Shown: piece after piece, positions 39,946 through 48,614 of the stretch
Layout of the letters: each line of letters opens with the position of its first letter
Numbering within the stretch: the first letter of the stretch is position 1
From: Clostridia bacterium
Lineage (GTDB): Bacteria > Bacillota > Clostridia > Christensenellales > Aristaeellaceae
Reading direction: 5' to 3'
Assembly (NCBI GenBank): GCA_017937505.1
Contig: JAGBDL010000094.1
Span: 1-57,542, forward strand
DNA length: 57,542 nucleotides
Notes under the pieces: generated by a model
Seen by the model: the letters and a program-made list of their open reading frames with translations, nothing else
The model's database searches: none
Told to the model about the DNA's origin: nothing
Translations under genes and position numbers: made by a program

Positions 39946-39973
39946 ATTATAAAGCGTTTTCATGATCCGTCAA
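39946..39973 (-). promoter_or_regulatory. Promoter of yesM-yesN
   Basis: Minus strand TTGACG (39968-39973), 16-bp spacer, TATAAT (39946-39951). A cre-like site lies within it. Confidence 0.78.
39949..39962 (-). promoter_or_regulatory. CcpA cre-like site inside the yesM promoter
   Basis: TGAAAACGCTTTAT matches the cre consensus TGWAARCGYTWWCW at 13 of 14 positions and lies between -35 and -10, where CcpA binding would block RNA polymerase. It implies carbon catabolite repression of the sensor and hence the whole glycan operon. Confidence 0.68.
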
Positions 39974-40314
39974 CCCGGAATCCTGAACGCCCGGTTTTTG
40001 TCCCCAAATTTCGCCGGATTCATCCCGTTTATACTGATTTCAATTATAAAATAACCGGTTCGTCCGTCAAGCCGGCTGCACAGAAACCTGCATTATTTCA
40101 AGTATTTCATGCTGAATCTAATCTTTTTCTGTGCCGGAAACTGATGTAGAATAATATCAAACCCATCACGCGGCATCACGGCTTGCGCAAACGAGAAAGG
40201 CCATGCCTGCGTCTTTCCCGTCAGTCGATTTTCGAAAACAGCATCGGATGTTTACCGGCCTTTTCCGTGCGCGGATTCGTGCGAAAAGGGCCGTTTCCAA
40301 AGGAGATTGGGGTC
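39974..40314 (+). other. Leader region of the uronate operon (341 nt, no gene)
   Basis: AT-rich in its first half. It holds possible -10 elements (TATACT near 40030, TAGAAT near 40148) without matching -35 boxes, and an imperfect hairpin GGCCTTTTCC.../...GAAAAGGGCC at 40257-40292 just before the ribosome binding site. No open frame with a plausible start is seen. Activation by a regulator is likely. Confidence 0.45.
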
Positions 40315-40965
40315 ATGAATGCAAATGCCGCCGCCTGTATCCAGCGTTTTTTTGAGGACAATCCGCATCTGATTTCGCAGAGAGAGGCCGTCATCCAGGC
40401 CATTGGGCTCCTCATTGAAACCTATCGTCAGGGAAACAAGGTGTTGATTTGCGGCAACGGCGGCAGTGCCTCTGACAGCGAGCACATCGTCGGCGAAATG
40501 ATGAAGGGCTTCCTTTTGGCCCGGAAAATCCCGACTTCCGACAGGCAAATGCTCATTGCCCGCTGCGGTGAGGACGCGGGAAGCCGGATCAGCGATCACC
40601 TTCAGGGCGCCCTGCCCACCCTTTCTCTGGTCAGCCAGACCGCTCTGCTGACCGCTTTCTGCAATGATGTCGATCCTCAAATGGCCTTTGCCCAGCAGGT
40701 CTACGGCTACAAAAAGGAGGGCGACCTCCTCATCGGCCTCTCTACCTCCGGCAATTCCAAAAACGTTTACTATGCCGCCTCCGTCGCCAACGCTTTCGGC
40801 ATGAAGACGATTTCCATGACGGGCTGCGCAGACAGCCTGCTCAGCGGCATTTCCACCATCACCCTGCGTTCCCCGGAGAAGGAAACGTTTAAGGTACAGG
40901 AAGACCACATCAAGCTCTATCATCTGCTCTGCGGCGCGGTTGAGCTTGAGCTCTTTACGAGCTGA
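40315..40965 (+). CDS. SIS-domain phosphosugar isomerase, GmhA-like
   Basis: 216 aa. One SIS domain with the GmhA motifs ICGNGGSASDSEHIVGEMMKG, LLIGLSTSGNSKNV and a C-terminal VQEDHIKLYHLLC (His/Glu catalytic pair equivalent). GmhA isomerises sedoheptulose 7-phosphate for heptose synthesis, but there is no LPS or heptose gene nearby. In this uronate operon it may act on another phosphosugar. The ATG at 40315 follows AAAGGAG with long spacing. Confidence 0.85.
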   Translation: MNANAAACIQRFFEDNPHLISQREAVIQAIGLLIETYRQGNKVLICGNGGSASDSEHIVGEMMKGFLLARKIPTSDRQMLIARCGEDAGSRISDHLQGALPTLSLVSQTALLTAFCNDVDPQMAFAQQVYGYKKEGDLLIGLSTSGNSKNVYYAASVANAFGMKTISMTGCADSLLSGISTITLRSPEKETFKVQEDHIKLYHLLCGAVELELFTS

Positions 40966-41116
40966 CAGCGAAGCCGGCATGATGGAAGAGATGGGGCGCA
41001 AAGACCAGCTGCGCTGAAACAGCACACGCTCTCCATCCCGATTGCCATTGGATCCATGGAGGCATGCACGCCCAACAGGATAACCATGAATCATTTTTGC
41101 TATATGGAGGTTCGCC

Positions 41117-41953
41117 ATGATTGTAAAAACCCGCTATCCGTCCCATCCCGATGACGTCAAGCACTATGACACCCAAAAGCTGCGCGAGCATTTTCTGATT
41201 GAGAACATTTTCATCCCCGATGAAGCCAACTTCATCTACTCGCATTTTGATCGGATCATGACCGGCGGCGTCATGCCGGTTACCAGGTGCGTTGAGCTCA
41301 CCGGCTGCAAGGAGCTCGCCTGTGAAACCTTCCTGGAAAACCGCGAAATGGGCGTCATCAACATCGGTGGTTCCGGACGCATTGTCGTGGACGGCACCGA
41401 ATACACGCTGCTTCCGTTCGACGGCCTGTATGTCGGCCGCGGCGCCAAGGAGATCTGCATGTACGGCGACGATCCCAAGAATCCGCCCAAGTACTACATC
41501 AACTCCTGCCCTGCGCACTGCACCTGCCCCAATGTGAAGGTCGATATTGCCAAGGCCGCCAAGAAGCCGCTGGGCAGCCAGGAATTCAGCAACGTCCGCG
41601 TCATCAATCAGTACTTCCACCCCGATGTCATGCAGAGCTGCCAGCTTTCCATGGGCATTACGGCGCTTGAGCCGGGCAGCACCTGGAACACCATGCCCGC
41701 CCATACCCATGAACGCCGCATGGAGGTTTACTTCTACTTCAACATTCCCCAGGATCAGGTGGTCTTCCACATGATGGGCGAGGGGCAGGAGACCCGTCAT
41801 ATCGTCGTCAACAACGAGCAGGCCGTCATCTCTCCGTCCTGGAGCATTCATGCGGGCGCCGGCACCTCCAATTATTCGTTCATTTGGGGCATGTGCGGCG
41901 AAAACAAGACCTTCTCCGACATGGACGTCATCCCGACCACTTCTCTGCGTTAA
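41117..41953 (+). CDS. kduI: 5-keto-4-deoxyuronate isomerase
   Basis: Converts 5-keto-4-deoxyuronate (DKI) to 2,5-diketo-3-deoxygluconate. 278 aa, full-length KduI with a double beta-barrel. Metal-site pattern TMPAHTHERRMEVYFYF (His/His/Glu), followed by SWSIHAGAGTSNYSFIWGMCGEN. GGAGG eight bases before the ATG; 18 nt ahead of kduD. It follows a 151-nt spacer with no recognised feature. Confidence 0.96.
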   Translation: MIVKTRYPSHPDDVKHYDTQKLREHFLIENIFIPDEANFIYSHFDRIMTGGVMPVTRCVELTGCKELACETFLENREMGVINIGGSGRIVVDGTEYTLLPFDGLYVGRGAKEICMYGDDPKNPPKYYINSCPAHCTCPNVKVDIAKAAKKPLGSQEFSNVRVINQYFHPDVMQSCQLSMGITALEPGSTWNTMPAHTHERRMEVYFYFNIPQDQVVFHMMGEGQETRHIVVNNEQAVISPSWSIHAGAGTSNYSFIWGMCGENKTFSDMDVIPTTSLR

Positions 41954-41971
41954 CGGAAAGGAACTCATCTC

Positions 41972-42769
41972 ATGGATATGAAAGCATTCTCTCTGGAAGG
42001 AAAAATTGCGCTGATCACCGGCGGTTCCTCCGGCATCGGCTTTGCCATCGGCCTGGCCTATGCAGCGGCAGGCGCAGCCATTGTCTTCTGCGACTGCGCG
42101 GAGGATCGCGTTGTCATGGGTGAAAACGCCTACAGGGAGCACGGCGTCACCGCGCATGGCTATCTCTGCGACGTGACGGATGAAGACAGCGTCAATGCCA
42201 TGGTCAGGAAAATCCGGGAAGAGCACGGCGTCATCGATATTCTGGTCAACAACGCCGGCATCATCAAGCGCATTCCGATGTGCGAAATGCCTGCTGACCA
42301 GTATCGCCGCGTCATCGACGTGGATCTGGTGGGCCCGTTCATCTGCTCTAAGGCCGTCATCCCCGATATGATCGAAAAGGGCCACGGCAAAATCATCAAC
42401 ATCTGCTCGATGATGAGCGAGCTGGGCCGTGAAACCGTAAGCGCTTATGCCTCTGCCAAGGGCGGGCTCAAGATGCTCACCCGCAACATCTGCGCCGAAT
42501 ACGGCCATGCCAACATCCAGTGCAACGGCATTGGGCCGGGCTACATCGCGACCGACGCCACCGCTCCCCTGCTTCAGCGCCTGCCCGACGGCTCCCGCCA
42601 GCCGTTTGACAGCTTCATCATCGCCAAAACCCCCGCAGCCCGCTGGGGCACCGTGGAAGACCTTCAGGGCCCTGCGGTTTTCCTCGCCTCGGATGCTTCT
42701 GACTTTGTCAACGGCCACATTCTTTATGTGGACGGCGGCATTCTCGCGTACATCGGCAAGCAGCCTTGA
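41972..42769 (+). CDS. kduD: 2-deoxy-D-gluconate/2-keto-3-deoxygluconate dehydrogenase
   Basis: Short-chain dehydrogenase, 265 aa, reducing 2,5-diketo-3-deoxygluconate to KDG. TGGSSGIGFAIG (NAD binding), NNAG, catalytic Ser region ICSMMS, and YASAKGG (Tyr/Lys), with the C-terminal GPAVFLASDASDFVNGH typical of the group. Gene order kduI-kduD supports the assignment over other SDRs. Confidence 0.92.
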   Translation: MDMKAFSLEGKIALITGGSSGIGFAIGLAYAAAGAAIVFCDCAEDRVVMGENAYREHGVTAHGYLCDVTDEDSVNAMVRKIREEHGVIDILVNNAGIIKRIPMCEMPADQYRRVIDVDLVGPFICSKAVIPDMIEKGHGKIINICSMMSELGRETVSAYASAKGGLKMLTRNICAEYGHANIQCNGIGPGYIATDATAPLLQRLPDGSRQPFDSFIIAKTPAARWGTVEDLQGPAVFLASDASDFVNGHILYVDGGILAYIGKQP

Positions 42770-42784
42770 TTCAGGAGGATACTT

Positions 42785-43474
42785 ATGCTTTGGAAAGACG
42801 ATAAAGAGCTCTTTGCGCTAGTCAAGAAAGAGCTGTTCACTGCGCTCGTCGGCGATATCATGGACACCAAAAAGCGGTATCACCAGTTTCTCAGCCCGGC
42901 CCTCAAGCCGCTTGATCCCAAGCAGGTCGTGATCGGGCGCGCCCTTCCGGTTCTGGAAGCCGATGTCTTCGGCGACCGTGTGGCCCAGCCCCACCTTTCC
43001 ATCCTGGAAAAGCCCTTCGGCCTCATGTTCCATGCGCTGGATGATTTGAAAGAGGACGAGGTCTACGTCGCTTCCGGTTCGTCCTTCAGCTATGCCATGT
43101 GGGGCGGCATGATGACCGCCCGCGCCAAAATGCTCAAATCCGCCGGAGCCGTTCTCAATGGCTTCACCCGCGATACGCCGGATATCCTCGCGCAGGACTT
43201 CCCCTGCTTCAGCCGCGGCACCTATGCCCAGGATCAGGGCGTGCGCGGAAAGGTGATCGATTATCGCGTTCCGATCGAAGTGGACGGCGTGCGCATCAAT
43301 CCCGGCGACATCATCTATGGCGATTTGGACGGCGTCATTGTCGTTCCTCAGGAAATCGAGCGCGAGATCTTTGAAGAAGCGCTTGAGAAGGGCCGTGCGG
43401 AAAACAAGCTGCGTGAAGCCGTGGAAAACGGCATGTCCGCCGTGGAGGCCTATCGTACATTCGGCATCTTCTGA
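42785..43474 (+). CDS. RraA-like protein (putative aldolase/decarboxylase)
   Basis: 229 aa, RraA/HMG-aldolase fold. Conserved GDIMDTKK near the N-terminus, LNGFTRDTPDI at ~125, and YGDLDGVIVVPQEIER near the C-terminus. Family members cleave 4-hydroxy-4-methyl-2-oxoglutarate or decarboxylate oxaloacetate. In this operon it might cleave a ketodeoxy-acid made from the uronate. AGGAGG precedes the ATG and it is the last gene before a strong hairpin. Confidence 0.82.
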   Translation: MLWKDDKELFALVKKELFTALVGDIMDTKKRYHQFLSPALKPLDPKQVVIGRALPVLEADVFGDRVAQPHLSILEKPFGLMFHALDDLKEDEVYVASGSSFSYAMWGGMMTARAKMLKSAGAVLNGFTRDTPDILAQDFPCFSRGTYAQDQGVRGKVIDYRVPIEVDGVRINPGDIIYGDLDGVIVVPQEIEREIFEEALEKGRAENKLREAVENGMSAVEAYRTFGIF

Positions 43475-43488
43475 TTGGATTCAAACAC

Positions 43489-43521
43489 CGACCGCCGCCT
43501 GCTTGAAGCAGGCGGCGGTCG
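43489..43521 (+). terminator. Terminator hairpin of the uronate operon
   Basis: CGACCGCCGCCTGCTT and AAGCAGGCGGCGGTCG pair perfectly around a single G; the following T-tract is weak (CTTATTCTC). First of four hairpins in the 334-bp convergent gap 43475-43808, which contains no gene. Confidence 0.8.
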
Positions 43522-43585
43522 CTTATTCTCATCAAGGCATCCGTCATCCGGATGGTTCCGGCCGGTCGAAGGGATGGAAGCCCAC

Positions 43586-43651
43586 AGGAAAATCCCCCGA
43601 TGCCGGGCAGACAGGCTGTTCACAGCGTCTTGCTCAGGGATCGGGGGATTT
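43586..43651 (+). repeat. 66-nt hairpin repeat, copy 2
   Basis: 64/66 identical to 21814-21879, same orientation; differences are a loop T to C and a stem C to A. Here the outer stem extends to 16 perfect base pairs (to about 43655) and no T-run follows, so it is not simply a terminator. Confidence 0.85.
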
Positions 43652-43682
43652 TCCTATTTGGGGAGGATTGCTTCACTGTTTT

Positions 43683-43718
43683 CCCGCCGACATCTCCAAG
43701 GCCATGTCGGCGGGTTTT
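43683..43718 (+). terminator. Hairpin with T-run in the convergent gap
   Basis: CCCGCCGACAT (43683-43693) and ATGTCGGCGGG (43704-43714) form an 11-bp perfect stem followed by TTTT on plus. Confidence 0.6.
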
Positions 43719-43769
43719 CAGAGTGCGGTCGATATTTGCATCATGCCGGCTGCATGAAGCCTTATACCA

Positions 43770-43795
43770 GGAGCGCCTGTTTTGCAGGGCGCTCC
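43770..43795 (-). terminator. Hairpin after the dehydratase activator gene
   Basis: Minus strand GGAGCGCCCTG...CAGGCGCTCC with loop CAAAA, 14 bases past the activator stop. No T-run, so a weak terminator or 3' stabiliser. Confidence 0.5.
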
Positions 43796-43808
43796 CGATC
43801 TGCCCGGT

Positions 43809-44582
43809 TCAGCCGGCTGCTTTCAGTCCGTACAGCGCGGCGCCCAGCGCGCCGGTATACTGCGCTTGCGGGGCGTGGAGAATCGGCATTTCCAGGTGCT
43901 TCTCCAGGCAGCGGCGCACGCCCTCATTGCGCGCGACGCCGCCGCTCATCACCACATCCGCCCGGATCGGCAGGCGTTTGGCCAGCGAGGCGGTTTTGGC
44001 GGCAACGGATTCGCAGATGCCCGCGATGACCTCATTGCGCGCAACGCCTGCGGCCAGCTGCGAGATGACCTCGGATTCCGCGAAAACCGTGCAGGTGCTG
44101 GAGATCACGGCAGCCCTTTCCGCCTGCATGGCGCAGGGCCCCAGATCGTCGATGCGCAGCTGCAGGATGTTGGCCATGACGTCCAGAAAGCGGCCCGTGC
44201 CTGCGGCGCACTTGTCGTTCATGACGAAGTTGAGCAGACGGCCCTCCGGCCCCAGCGACAGGATCTTGACGTCCTGCCCGCCGATATCGATGACCGTCCT
44301 GGCCTGCGGAAACAGCCAGCTGGTGCCCAGCGCGTGGCAGGTCAGCTCCGACACCTGATGCTGCGCCCTTTCGTAGCGCAGCCTGCCGTAGCCGGTCGCC
44401 GTAATCACATCGATGTCCTCCCAGCGCGTCTGTGCGTTTTCAAGCAGCTGCGCAGCGGCCTGCTCCGGCCCCTGTGTGCCGATACCGGCAACCACAAGGG
44501 CCATGGCCAGCAGCTGGCGCTCCCCGTTCATCAGCACGCATTTGGACGTCGTCGATCCAATGTCCATGCCCAGCGAAAGCAC
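43809..44582 (-). CDS. 2-hydroxyacyl-CoA dehydratase activator (HgdC/FldI-like)
   Basis: Homodimeric ATPase of the BadF/HgdC type that delivers a single high-energy electron to the dehydratase. 257 aa with LGMDIGSTTSKCVL, VIDIGGQDVK, the cluster-bridging cysteines in NDKCAAGTGRF and STCTVFAESE, and a late MSGGVARN. I chose the GTG at 44582, eight bases after GGAGG; the GTG three codons upstream overlaps the ribosome binding site. Last gene of the dehydratase operon. Confidence 0.92.
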   Translation of the reverse strand: MLSLGMDIGSTTSKCVLMNGERQLLAMALVVAGIGTQGPEQAAAQLLENAQTRWEDIDVITATGYGRLRYERAQHQVSELTCHALGTSWLFPQARTVIDIGGQDVKILSLGPEGRLLNFVMNDKCAAGTGRFLDVMANILQLRIDDLGPCAMQAERAAVISSTCTVFAESEVISQLAAGVARNEVIAGICESVAAKTASLAKRLPIRADVVMSGGVARNEGVRRCLEKHLEMPILHAPQAQYTGALGAALYGLKAAG

Positions 44583-44613
44583 CTGGCTCACCTCCAGAGA
44601 TTCTGTATGGATG

Positions 44614-45759
44614 TTACTTGGTATCCCAGCGGGTGACCACCATATGGATGATATACGGGATCAGGATGACCGGGATGGCGAGGTAGGCGATGAAGCTGTA
44701 GCCCTTCTGGATGAGCGGCAGCAGGCCGAACTGCGCAATCGCGAAGTCCGCCAGGGCGACGACCAGCGCCACGACGATGGTCTTCATGACCGGCTTGCCG
44801 GTCTCGGCCTCGCGCTTCTTCTCCTCAGGCGTCTCGATGACGTTGGCCACGCGCTTGGTCATGGCGGCAACCATGTTGACGGCGGTGGAGACCGCGCCCA
44901 GGATGATCAGGATGGAAATCAGCGGCTTCATGAAGCCCGCGCCGACGCCGTTCTCAACCACGAACAGGGTCGGAACCTTGGCCTGCGCATAGCCCGGCAG
45001 GGAGTACACGCCGATGAGGCCGAGGCACACCAGCGTCATGAACAGGGCGTTCGCAACCGCGCCGATGATCATGGACGGATAGGCGCCATCCTCGTTCTCC
45101 AGGGACTTGGCATGCTGCACGAAGACGGCCACGTTGGCCAGCTGGAAGGTGCCGTAGATGAACGCGCTGTAGAGCGCCGGCCAGAAGGGCGCCGGAGAGG
45201 ACGCCATCGCGCCCAGGTTCTCGCTGATGCTGCCCCAGTTGGCGATGATGTTGGGCACCATGACAATCAGCAGGCCCGCGATGATGCAGATGGAGATCAC
45301 GGAGGACACGCGGCGGACAAGATCCGTGCCGTAGATGGCGACGATGAAGATGAACACGCCGATGATCAGGGTGCAAAGCATGTACGGGAGGCCCGTCAGG
45401 TTCTCGAGCGTCGAGCCGCCGGTTGCAAAGGCGACGGCCGGCGCCACGCACATGACCGTGATGTACAGCACCTCAAAGAGCGTGCTGAAGATCGGGGAAT
45501 ACTTGCCGTAGAAGGACTTGTTGTAGGAGCCGTAGTCATACAGCTCGTGCTTGCGGGCATAGCGGAACGCGTAGATAAAGAAGAGCGCGTTGTAGGCCAT
45601 CGCCAGGGTCGGCATGATCAGGGACCAGATGCCATAGCGGACATAGTAGCTGTACATCTGCGCGCCGGAGGCAAAGCCGCCGCCAAAGTGCGTCGTGAAC
45701 CAAACGCCGGCCAGACCCAGCAGCATCGCCGTGCTGGTCTTCTTCTTCGAATTAGACAT
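44614..45759 (-). CDS. YkvI-like membrane transporter
   Basis: 381 aa with about ten hydrophobic helices and a LeuT-fold style first helix (GVWFTTHFGGGFASGAQ: the broken-helix glycines). Related to the uncharacterised YkvI group. Within this operon it probably imports the hydroxy- or aryl-acid substrate, or the precursor amino acid. GGAGG before the ATG. 31 nt before the activator gene. Confidence 0.78.
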   Translation of the reverse strand: MSNSKKKTSTAMLLGLAGVWFTTHFGGGFASGAQMYSYYVRYGIWSLIMPTLAMAYNALFFIYAFRYARKHELYDYGSYNKSFYGKYSPIFSTLFEVLYITVMCVAPAVAFATGGSTLENLTGLPYMLCTLIIGVFIFIVAIYGTDLVRRVSSVISICIIAGLLIVMVPNIIANWGSISENLGAMASSPAPFWPALYSAFIYGTFQLANVAVFVQHAKSLENEDGAYPSMIIGAVANALFMTLVCLGLIGVYSLPGYAQAKVPTLFVVENGVGAGFMKPLISILIILGAVSTAVNMVAAMTKRVANVIETPEEKKREAETGKPVMKTIVVALVVALADFAIAQFGLLPLIQKGYSFIAYLAIPVILIPYIIHMVVTRWDTK

Positions 45760-45809
45760 AATCTTCCTCCATATATTCTGATGTTTTCATTGGTTTGCTG
45801 TGCATGCGT

Positions 45810-47051
45810 TTACTTTTTCAGAATCTGGTAAACCGTCTTCTCCTCCAGCGCCTTGGCAACATCCTCCTCGGAATAGCCCAGCTCGCGGAGGATTTCCGGC
45901 GTATGCTCGCCGATGTCGGGCGCGCGGTGATTCTCCCACATGCCCGTGGAAGCCAGACGGATCGGCTGATTGACCAGCACTTTCTCGTTGCCGTTGCGGA
46001 ACGTATGCTTGTAGAAGATGTTGTTGGCCCAGGCCTGCTCGTCCTCAAGGATCTCCTCCAGGCTGTAGCAGCGGGAGTAGGGCACGTCCGCCTCGGTCAG
46101 AATCTTCTCCCATTCGTCGGCGTTCTTCGTCTTGAAGGACTCGGTGACGATGTCGTACACCTTGCGCTTGAGATCGTTTTTGAGCATGTTCTCCTGCGGG
46201 AAGTAGAGCGGATCATTGGCCATCTCCGGGTGACCCAGCGCCGTGATGAACCGCTGGAAATACAGGTTGTACTGCGGGAAGCACATCTGGATAAAGCGGT
46301 CATCCTTCGTGCGGAACGAGGAGTTGCACGGATTGTAGTTGTCATACGCGTTGATCGGGAAGTGCATGCCGATCTCCGGGTATTCCGCCGCGCAGATGTT
46401 CATGCTCATGTTGAAGCAGGCGGTCTCGTACAGCGAGGTCTCGACCTTGTCGCCCAGACCGGTGCGCTGCGCCTTGAGCAGCGCCACCATCACGCCGGCC
46501 GCCAGGTTCAGTCCGACGTTGTGATCGCCGAGGCCCGGCACCATGTTGAAGGCCAGGCCGTCCTTCTGCCTCATGGTGTTGACATAGCCGCCGCGGGAGA
46601 AGAAGGCCGTCAGGTCAAAGCCGGGGATGTCGGCATAGGGGCCGTTTTCGCCGTAGCCCGTCACCATGCCGTACACCAGCTTGGGATACTTTTCCTTGAG
46701 GTCCTCATAGGAAAGGCCCAGCTTCTTCAGCGCCCTGGGACGGTTATTGGTGACGAAAACGTCCGCAGAAGCGAGCAGGCGGTGCATGATCGCCATGCCC
46801 TCCTCGCTCTTGAGGTTGATGGCGATGCTGCGCTTGTTGCCGTTCTCCAGCTCCCAGGTGGTGTTTTCCAGCGGATCGGAGCTGATGTTCTCGCCGACCG
46901 CGCCATAGCGTTCGGGATCGCCGCGCTCGGGCTCCACCTTGATCACGTCCGCGCCCATGTTGGCAAAGAATCTTGCGGTTGTCGCCACGGAGATAAAGCT
47001 GGAAAGCTCAATCACCCGGATTCCTGCCAGGGGCATGTTTTCATTTCCCAT
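45810..47051 (-). CDS. Class III CoA transferase, CaiB/FldA-like
   Basis: 413 aa from the ATG at 47051 (AGGAGG six bases upstream; the ATG at 47057 is too close). VIELSSFISVATTARFFANMGADVIKVEPERGD and the catalytic Asp region GLGDHNVGLNLAAGVMVALL, with KVETSLYE. Moves CoA between acyl donors, most likely from the product acyl-CoA to the incoming hydroxyacid, as FldA does for aryl-lactates. Lies directly after the acyl-CoA ligase gene. Confidence 0.92.
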   Translation of the reverse strand: MGNENMPLAGIRVIELSSFISVATTARFFANMGADVIKVEPERGDPERYGAVGENISSDPLENTTWELENGNKRSIAINLKSEEGMAIMHRLLASADVFVTNNRPRALKKLGLSYEDLKEKYPKLVYGMVTGYGENGPYADIPGFDLTAFFSRGGYVNTMRQKDGLAFNMVPGLGDHNVGLNLAAGVMVALLKAQRTGLGDKVETSLYETACFNMSMNICAAEYPEIGMHFPINAYDNYNPCNSSFRTKDDRFIQMCFPQYNLYFQRFITALGHPEMANDPLYFPQENMLKNDLKRKVYDIVTESFKTKNADEWEKILTEADVPYSRCYSLEEILEDEQAWANNIFYKHTFRNGNEKVLVNQPIRLASTGMWENHRAPDIGEHTPEILRELGYSEEDVAKALEEKTVYQILKK

Positions 47052-47063
47052 ACGCATCCTCCT

Positions 47064-48587
47064 TTATTTCTGCAGGCTGTCCAGCCTGCGAAGTGCCTCT
47101 TTTTTCAGCTCGCCGAGGATCGGCTTGCCAACGCTGCTTCTGGCAAACGCCTCGAAGAAGAAGATATATCGGGGTACCTTGAAGCTCTCCAGGCGCGCGG
47201 CGGTGAAGCGGCGGATCTCCTCCTCGGAAACCGCTCCGCTGCGGATGACGCAGGCGCAGAGCTCCTCGCCGCTGTGCTCATCCGGGACGCCGATCACGCG
47301 GCACTCCTGCACGCCGGGACAGGCTTCGATCACCTCGCCCACCTGGACGGCGGAAATGTTCTCTCCGCACCGGATGATGATGTCCTTCATGCGGCCTGTG
47401 ACGCGAATCACGCCGCGGCTGTCCATCTGCCCGACATCGCCGGTATGCAGCCAGCCGTCGCCGTCCAGGAGCGTCCGGGTGGCCTCGGGGTTGTTCAGGT
47501 AGCCGCCGCAGACCTGAGCGCCGCGCACGCAGATTTCGCCGTCCGTGTCCGGCGGCATGCGTTCTCCGCGTGCGTTCCGGATCTCCACCTCGACGAACGG
47601 ACTGGGAACGCCGACCGACGTTCGCCTGTCCTCCGCCGTTTCCAGCGGGTCATAGCGGGTGAAGCCGCCGGTGGTCTCCGTCTGTCCCAGCGTGGAGATC
47701 AGCAGGATGCCCAGGCGCTCCTCGATCCGGGCGAACAGCTCGCGGCTGCAGGGCGCGCCGCCCGTCAGGCCGATGCGCAGGGAGGAGACATCCCAGCTGC
47801 CGCTCTCCAGGCGCGTGACGATCGTGTGAAACATGGAGGGCACGCCGCACAGCACCGTGCACCGTTCCCGCTGGATCGTATCAAGCACCGCACTGGTGTG
47901 CCGGCCGGCGCAGATGCACATCGCCGCGCCGGAGACCAGGGGAAGCAACACCGTGATGATCAGGCCGAGAATGTGCTCGATCGGCAGCGCCGCGGCAATG
48001 CGGTCCTCCGGGGTGATGTGCATGAACCCCTGATGCATCCGGGCGTTGCCCAGCAGCTGCGCCTGGCTCAGGAAGACCGCCTTGGGCCGGTTGGAGGTGC
48101 CGGAGGTGAACAGGACGATGCCGCTCCTGCGGGGATCGATCCCGTCGCAGGCCTCCGCCAGCTCCCGGCTTGACACAGCGGGAGGCTCGTCCGGCAGCGC
48201 ATCCGGCAGCACGGTCATGCCCTCCGGAATGCGCGCCTGCGCCTCGCCGCAGAAGGGGATCACCACCTCCGCCTGCGCAAGGGCCAGCTCATAGGCGACC
48301 TGTTCGCGGTTCAGCGCCGGAGAGATCATCACTGGCGTCGCACCGATTTTCATCAGGCCGAGCAGCGCGGCCACTGCCCGGGCCGACGTATGCGCCATCA
48401 GGGCGACGAATTGCTCCCGTCTGACGCCGTGCGACAGGAAATAGCGGGCATATTCATCTGAATGCGCATCCAGATCAAGCCAGCTCCATTGCAAGCCATC
48501 CTCTGTGACTGCATCGCGCAAAGGCGTGCATCCGGCTGTCGTCTTCAGCGCCTGACCGACGGACAGCGCGCTCAATGCATCCGGCAT
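47064..48587 (-). CDS. Acyl-CoA synthetase (AMP-forming), CaiC/CarB-like
   Basis: 507 aa ANL-family ligase. VLFTSGTSNRPKAV (P-loop), GQTETTGGF, WLHTGDVG, RMKDIIIRCGENIS and the C-terminal catalytic Lys context SSVGKPILGELKKEAL. Primes the pathway with CoA at the cost of ATP; the neighbouring CoA transferase then recycles it. The ligase plus transferase pair is like CarB/CarA of caffeate respiration. AAGGAG precedes the ATG. Confidence 0.9.
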   Translation of the reverse strand: MPDALSALSVGQALKTTAGCTPLRDAVTEDGLQWSWLDLDAHSDEYARYFLSHGVRREQFVALMAHTSARAVAALLGLMKIGATPVMISPALNREQVAYELALAQAEVVIPFCGEAQARIPEGMTVLPDALPDEPPAVSSRELAEACDGIDPRRSGIVLFTSGTSNRPKAVFLSQAQLLGNARMHQGFMHITPEDRIAAALPIEHILGLIITVLLPLVSGAAMCICAGRHTSAVLDTIQRERCTVLCGVPSMFHTIVTRLESGSWDVSSLRIGLTGGAPCSRELFARIEERLGILLISTLGQTETTGGFTRYDPLETAEDRRTSVGVPSPFVEVEIRNARGERMPPDTDGEICVRGAQVCGGYLNNPEATRTLLDGDGWLHTGDVGQMDSRGVIRVTGRMKDIIIRCGENISAVQVGEVIEACPGVQECRVIGVPDEHSGEELCACVIRSGAVSEEEIRRFTAARLESFKVPRYIFFFEAFARSSVGKPILGELKKEALRRLDSLQK

Positions 48588-48614
48588 ATGCTCTCGCTCC
48601 TTCTTGAATCAGCC

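Noticed and set aside
40315..40965. Heptose/LPS biosynthesis role for the GmhA-like protein
   Set aside because: No other heptose or LPS gene in the window, and context points to a Gram-positive; the operon is for uronate use.
48170..48424. Short open frames antisense to the acyl-CoA synthetase
   Set aside because: Low-complexity Arg/Pro/Ser translations opposite a conserved enzyme, with no start signals.
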